Assembly: GCF_006381105.1 (NCBI RefSeq)
Contig: NZ_VDET01000029.1
Coordinates: 1 to 58,313 of the forward strand
Reading direction: 5' to 3'
DNA from: Flavicella sediminum
GTDB lineage: Bacteria > Bacteroidota > Bacteroidia > Flavobacteriales > Flavobacteriaceae
DNA: 58,313 bases
The position numbers and the translations under genes are program-made. The notes below the pieces were generated by a model that did not search any database, was not told where the DNA came from, and was given only the letters and a program-made list of their open reading frames with translations. This document shows positions 55,501 through 58,313 of this stretch, one piece after another. Numbering within the stretch: position 1 is the first letter of the stretch; the number at the start of each line of letters is the position of its first letter.

Positions 55501-57358
55501 CTTTTTGATTAATTTTGGTTTGTTGTAATAAACTGAAATGCTTATTGAGGTCATCTTCATTAAATAGAATATAACATTTGGCTTGTATATTCTCATCACG
55601 ACCAGCTCTCCCTGCTTCTTGTACATAGTTCTCTAAAGAATCAGATATGTTATAATGAATCACAGACTTTACATCATCCTTGTCTACACCCATACCAAAA
55701 GCAGAAGTTGCTACAATGATCTCCTTTTGGTTGTTCATAAAAGCATCCATGTAATCCTTCTTGACATCTTTGTCTAACTTGCCGTGGAAATAAGTAGCAC
55801 TAAACCCCGCTTTTTCAATCAATCCATGAATCTCTTCGACTCTCTTTGTTCTAGAAGCATAAATAATTGCAGGCTTTTCACATCTGTCTAAAAGTTTTAA
55901 TAACTCTCCCATTTTAAGAGCAGGATCCTTAATATCAATTACTTCATATTTTAAATTTGTTCTACTTGCCCTAGTAACAAACTCATCCAATTCAACACCT
56001 AATCTTTTGTTGAAATATTCTTTTATGTCCGTTATTACTTGAGGTTTTGCCGTAGCTGTAAAACAAGAAACAGGTATTCTTCTATACAACATTCCTTCTT
56101 CTAAGTTTTTTATGAATTCGGCTATGTATAAATAATCTACTCTAAAATCTTGTCCCCATGACGAAAAGCAATGTGCTTCGTCAATTACAAACCGTGCTAT
56201 GGAACGTTGTTTTAATATTCTTAATATGGTAGGAGATCTCAAAGATTCTGGTGACAAGTACAATAACTGGATATCTCCGTTTTCAACTCTTTCAATAGCA
56301 TCTTTCCGCTCTAAAGGAGACAGTAAACCGTTTATAGCAACCGCCTTTGTTATATCGAATCGTTTTTCCAGGTTTTCCACCTGATCTTTCATCAATGAAA
56401 CGAGAGGTGATATGATTACTGTTAGTTGCCGAGATAAAGAACCTTTCATTAAGGCAGGAAGTTGAAAAGTAAGCGATTTCCCTCCACCTGTGGGAAATAC
56501 CGCTACAAACGAATCATTTGTCAGACCTGCACGTACTGTTTTTTCTTGCAGACTTATTTCTTCATTAGGATCAAAACTTCTGAAATCATCATAACCAAAA
56601 TAAGTTTGTAATGCTTTTTTCGGATTTAAATTAGAATTGCAATAATTACAAGTTGACTCATTGCAATGATTGAAACGGAGGTCATTCACGATCTGTACCG
56701 TTTTTGGAAATTTATGATTGATCCAATATGCTAATACAGACTTATCTTCTTTAGTACTTATCAAAGCATACGTGTAGGCTAATTCTACTGGGTAATCTTT
56801 CGCTAGCTTATAAATATTGGTGTTTTCACAAACTCTATTACTAAAGAGTCTGTTTATTGTTATATCGATATTTATTGGTTGTGCACTAAAGTTTATTAAA
56901 TCTAAGAAACCTGAATATGCCGTATTACTATACAAAAGATTCGCATAGATTTGTTGACTATTACTATCTAGTTCGTTAAATCTATTTAGTTCGTCAATTA
57001 ATAATTGCTTGGTTAGCTTACAGTCAGAAAGTGGGTTGTTCACATCACTCTCATTGACAATTTTGTATCCCTTTACTAATTTATGATATGGATTGTCATT
57101 AAAAATAATTGGAGACCAAAGCAAGGTGTCAATTATTTTTTTGTTTTTAAATATTTCATTCCCTAAAACACTCGCTAACAACGGGATGTCGTGCGATACA
57201 ATATTATGACCGCATATGTATTCCGCCTGCTTTATCCAAGTTTCTAATCTGACCAACTGCTTTTCATGGAGTTCTTGGCCATTAAAAATTGCTCCAACAT
57301 CATTTATCTTACCTTTTAAAGAAGTCTCTATGTCTATATACAGAATTTTGTTTGTCAT
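52505..57358 (-). CDS. Exonuclease-RecQ-UvrD triple-fusion helicase
   Basis: This is a 1617-residue protein. Residues 1-130 look like a DEDD-type 3'-5' exonuclease (YIDIET, Asp9 and Glu11; GHNIVSHD, Asp57; LSDCKL, Asp112). A Cys-rich linker (HCNESTCNYC, 231-240) follows. Residues about 250-620 are a RecQ-type SF2 helicase (PTGGGKS, Lys294; DEAHCFSSWGQDFR, 393-406; ATSAFGMGVDK; QEAGRAGRD). A winged-helix-like region leads to an SF1 UvrD-type helicase (AGPGSGKT, 1059-1066; DEFQDV, 1167-1172; GDDDQNIYGFRG; MHKAKGKEFDHVYV). A single chain with one nuclease and two helicase motors could process DNA ends or replication intermediates. It heads a three-gene operon next to a type I RM system, suggesting phage or plasmid defence; that role is inferred. 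Confidence 0.88.
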   Translation of the reverse strand: MTNKILYIDIETSLKGKINDVGAIFNGQELHEKQLVRLETWIKQAEYICGHNIVSHDIPLLASVLGNEIFKNKKIIDTLLWSPIIFNDNPYHKLVKGYKIVNESDVNNPLSDCKLTKQLLIDELNRFNELDSNSQQIYANLLYSNTAYSGFLDLINFSAQPINIDITINRLFSNRVCENTNIYKLAKDYPVELAYTYALISTKEDKSVLAYWINHKFPKTVQIVNDLRFNHCNESTCNYCNSNLNPKKALQTYFGYDDFRSFDPNEEISLQEKTVRAGLTNDSFVAVFPTGGGKSLTFQLPALMKGSLSRQLTVIISPLVSLMKDQVENLEKRFDITKAVAINGLLSPLERKDAIERVENGDIQLLYLSPESLRSPTILRILKQRSIARFVIDEAHCFSSWGQDFRVDYLYIAEFIKNLEEGMLYRRIPVSCFTATAKPQVITDIKEYFNKRLGVELDEFVTRASRTNLKYEVIDIKDPALKMGELLKLLDRCEKPAIIYASRTKRVEEIHGLIEKAGFSATYFHGKLDKDVKKDYMDAFMNNQKEIIVATSAFGMGVDKDDVKSVIHYNISDSLENYVQEAGRAGRDENIQAKCYILFNEDDLNKHFSLLQQTKINQKEIQQIWQGLKYLSKYRKNNKISNSALEIAQKAGWDTEMQELETKVKTSIAALEDQGFLKRKQNSPSVFADSLMVPNLNKALDKIHQHKSLKEIEIQNCSRVLQRIVKDDECRIDYLADTTGLKLNEIRDVIDTLRELKILGDSKDLTAFINTTQSSNNSKKILERYRKIEIVLQQCLKNSIKISMRQLNQNLIDMGLEKSSIDAIKNILNYWEIRNFIQKTRVDRENDLYQIKIKYSEELKSDIAWRHELSIDTYELLEKFQLEQKEKQVSKEKKDLPVSFSMLELKESNHLFGQIKEEDIKRYEKTLLFLNQIKSIKLEGGFMVSYNRLNIEEIDDSIPRFTKGNFEKMGDHYDHKTQQIHIVGEYAKKRIQNYESALMYVNDYFRIPYEEFLTKYFPRRKTEIGTPLTPKRLKEIIGDLDTDQAKIVNDGKSNNILVLAGPGSGKTKVLVHKIASLLLLEDIKPEQFLMLTFSKAASLEFRSRTRKLVPEYAGLIKITTFHGFCFQLLGQLGDLAKSQNVIKDCLEAIKNEDIDISSITNKSVLLLDEFQDVNKEEWELIQLIIQKSGNIRVIAVGDDDQNIYGFRGSSNQNMLDFKQKYEATQYALIKNYRSSSNIVEFNNELLNTIPNRLKQEVLEPINSKDAAQILLIKYSSSYLEKSVVDNVIKDNHSGTRAILVRTNKQALLLSTFLRDAGQRTKLITGLEGFSLSDLLELRTFTDALKQRENDAGIIFNKEWIEAKRTFKNLHVNSPHFDTCVAIILKFEANYEKQKQLIDWYEYIREIKMEDAINADANVIIIATMHKAKGKEFDHVYVLLEDYVFNDTESKRVLYVGCSRAKRTLQIHCNASFFDNFRTDKLEVKSFNGTTTQPQHFEIILGHKDIYLASQKYNATAAAINTLTSGELLKQDTVQFASNAALGLAKMNTRNILVFSKSFITTKYNTFLKDGYKLINGNVEYLLYWYDATEGKEYKIVLPKLRFVKDVKTGILDQTDTK

Positions 57359-57588
57359 ATGTTCACTATAATAAAGACACTGTACACAAAATATGCACTA
57401 TGAAAGAGAGCTTTTTTATCTCTAAATTGGTGACTTTATTTATACGACAATAAATATAATAGATTTTATCACTTGAAAACATGACAAATAGCAATAATGT
57501 TACGAAACAGTTATGAAATGACTCCTGAATACATTTTCGGTAACGGAAATTACTTTATTTTAAAAATAACATTCATTTGAAATTATAA

Positions 57589-57831
57589 TTAAAGCTCTAC
57601 CATCTCTAAGAACAACTCTTCTGGAGATAACCCTTTGGTAATATGCTCCAATTTATCTTCAAACTTATTAATATGTTTAAAGACGGTTCCACTACTAAAT
57701 CTTATTTTCTTTAGCTGGTCGATATGAAATTCGATAGCCACGATATTGAAATACCGGCTGTGTCGGTCATGATTTAAATGAGGTACACCTTTTGAGAGTT
57801 TCATCTTTTTGAAATGTTGTGTGTATTGCAT
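57589..57831 (-). CDS. Small hypothetical protein
   Basis: This 80-residue protein has no recognised domain. It is mixed helical (FNIVAIEFHIDQLKKIRFSSGTVFKHINKFEDKL, LSPEELFLEMVEL). A Met at residue 10 (57804) is a plausible alternative start, because a perfect -7 box (minus strand TAATTTTG, 57836-57843) lies so close to the first ATG that only the internal start would leave a normal leader. It stands alone between the helicase operon and the right-hand repeats. The 230-bp gap before the helicase gene (57359-57588) shows nothing else. Confidence 0.5.
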   Translation of the reverse strand: MQYTQHFKKMKLSKGVPHLNHDRHSRYFNIVAIEFHIDQLKKIRFSSGTVFKHINKFEDKLEHITKGLSPEELFLEMVEL

Positions 57832-57883
57832 GTTGCAAAATTAATATGCAAAATGGAGTTTGCCTAGCTTATCATTTTGTCAT

Positions 57884-57918
57884 GATACAAATACTGAGTG
57901 AAACTCAGAACAGGCTCC
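57884..57918. repeat. Partial copy of the CAGGCTCC repeat module
   Basis: It reads TGATACAAATACTGAG, then a small hairpin (CTGAGT / ACTCAG), then CAGAACAGGCTCC. The same arrangement opens the repeat at 58139, but here the downstream part is different. It shows that the module is dispersed and not only a boundary of the island. Confidence 0.6.
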
Positions 57919-58138
57919 ACAAAAGATAAAGTTCCCCCTTTATGAAATTACAGCGTATCATTTGTTTCAAAATGGAATGCTCTTTTTCTTACAGAAACAC
58001 ACTTCCATTCTTTCACAAATTATTTCTTCAGAGACTCCTTTAAATTTCACTCTTGCTTGACACTTGAGGTCATAGTGTTATTTTGTAATTTATGTTTATA
58101 CTTGTTCTTTTGCCTTGACACAAATACTTCGACAAGCT

Positions 58139-58274
58139 CAGCACAGGCTCCACCAAAGGTCAAGACTTGATGAACGTTTCTAAAATGCTATTCTTATTTT
58201 CTAAATAAAAAGAACTCGCTACGCTCAAACAGCTTTTCTTTTCACGAGGCTTTCATTTGATTTTTTACGAAATA
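58139..58274 (+). repeat. Direct repeat, right copy, bracketing the defence region
   Basis: It matches 35789-35919 in the same orientation (CAGCACAGGCTCC, AGAACTCGCTACGCTCAA, TTTTTACGAAATA). The two copies are about 22.35 kb apart and enclose all the defence genes. There is no gene between 57832 and the window end. Confidence 0.75.
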
Positions 58275-58313
58275 ACCCTCTAGGTCAAATTCCGGATCAG
58301 GTGCAAAAGTTGG

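Noticed and set aside
52505-57358. The helicase fusion as the ordinary housekeeping RecQ
   Set aside because: It has an N-terminal exonuclease, a complete UvrD module and lies in a defence-rich island, unlike the roughly 700-residue housekeeping RecQ.

Overview
The window looks like chromosomal DNA from a marine, AT-rich member of the Bacteroidota, most likely Flavobacteriaceae. The evidence is type IX secretion sorting domains, a SusC/SusD pair, Bacteroidota-style -7 boxes (TAnnTTTG), lipoproteins and low GC. No species is named, because no rRNA or other marker gene is present.

Positions 1-33.8 kb are a large polysaccharide utilization locus (PUL), nearly all on the minus strand and read from about 33.8 kb leftwards. 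In transcription order it encodes a SusE/F-like lipoprotein, SusC, SusD, a GH30 lipoprotein, a clan GH-A lipoprotein, a second GH30 broken by a frameshift at a C6 tract, a sulfatase, an MFS sugar porter, an SGNH hydrolase, a GH2, a cytoplasmic DUF5107-like/TPR protein, a second sulfatase, a second GH2, a GH16 lipoprotein and a T9SS-secreted protein. Further left are a second T9SS-secreted paralogue, a decayed GH2 beta-galactosidase and a plus-strand pair (BNR-propeller T9SS protein and FN3-like lipoprotein). An AraC-family regulator (34.2-35.1 kb) is divergent from the PUL. Four PUL promoters share a TRGAC-N16-TRGAC direct repeat (21-bp period) at one fixed distance from a -7 box, a good candidate operator for this regulator. 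The enzymes suggest use of a sulfated algal polysaccharide, perhaps galactan-like, but the substrate cannot be fixed from sequence alone.

Positions 35.1-58.3 kb are an accessory, defence-rich region bracketed by about 130-bp direct repeats (35.8 and 58.1 kb) and carrying three copies of a two-hairpin repeat of about 0.2 kb. It holds: an HTH/nucleotidyltransferase pair with palindromic operators; a prokaryotic viperin fused to a cytidylate-kinase-like domain (the most striking gene); an 827-residue protein with an Mrr-like nuclease core and C-terminal TPRs; a seven-gene type I restriction-modification operon (hsdR, hsdS, a PrrC-like ATPase, hsdM, a pentapeptide-repeat membrane protein, a GIY-YIG protein and a small protein); and a second operon with a 1617-residue exonuclease-RecQ-UvrD triple fusion and two small proteins. 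A plausible reading is nucleotide-analogue antiviral chemistry, restriction, a possible tRNA-cleaving back-up and helicase-nuclease functions grouped on one island. No integrase, tRNA, rRNA or CRISPR array was seen.
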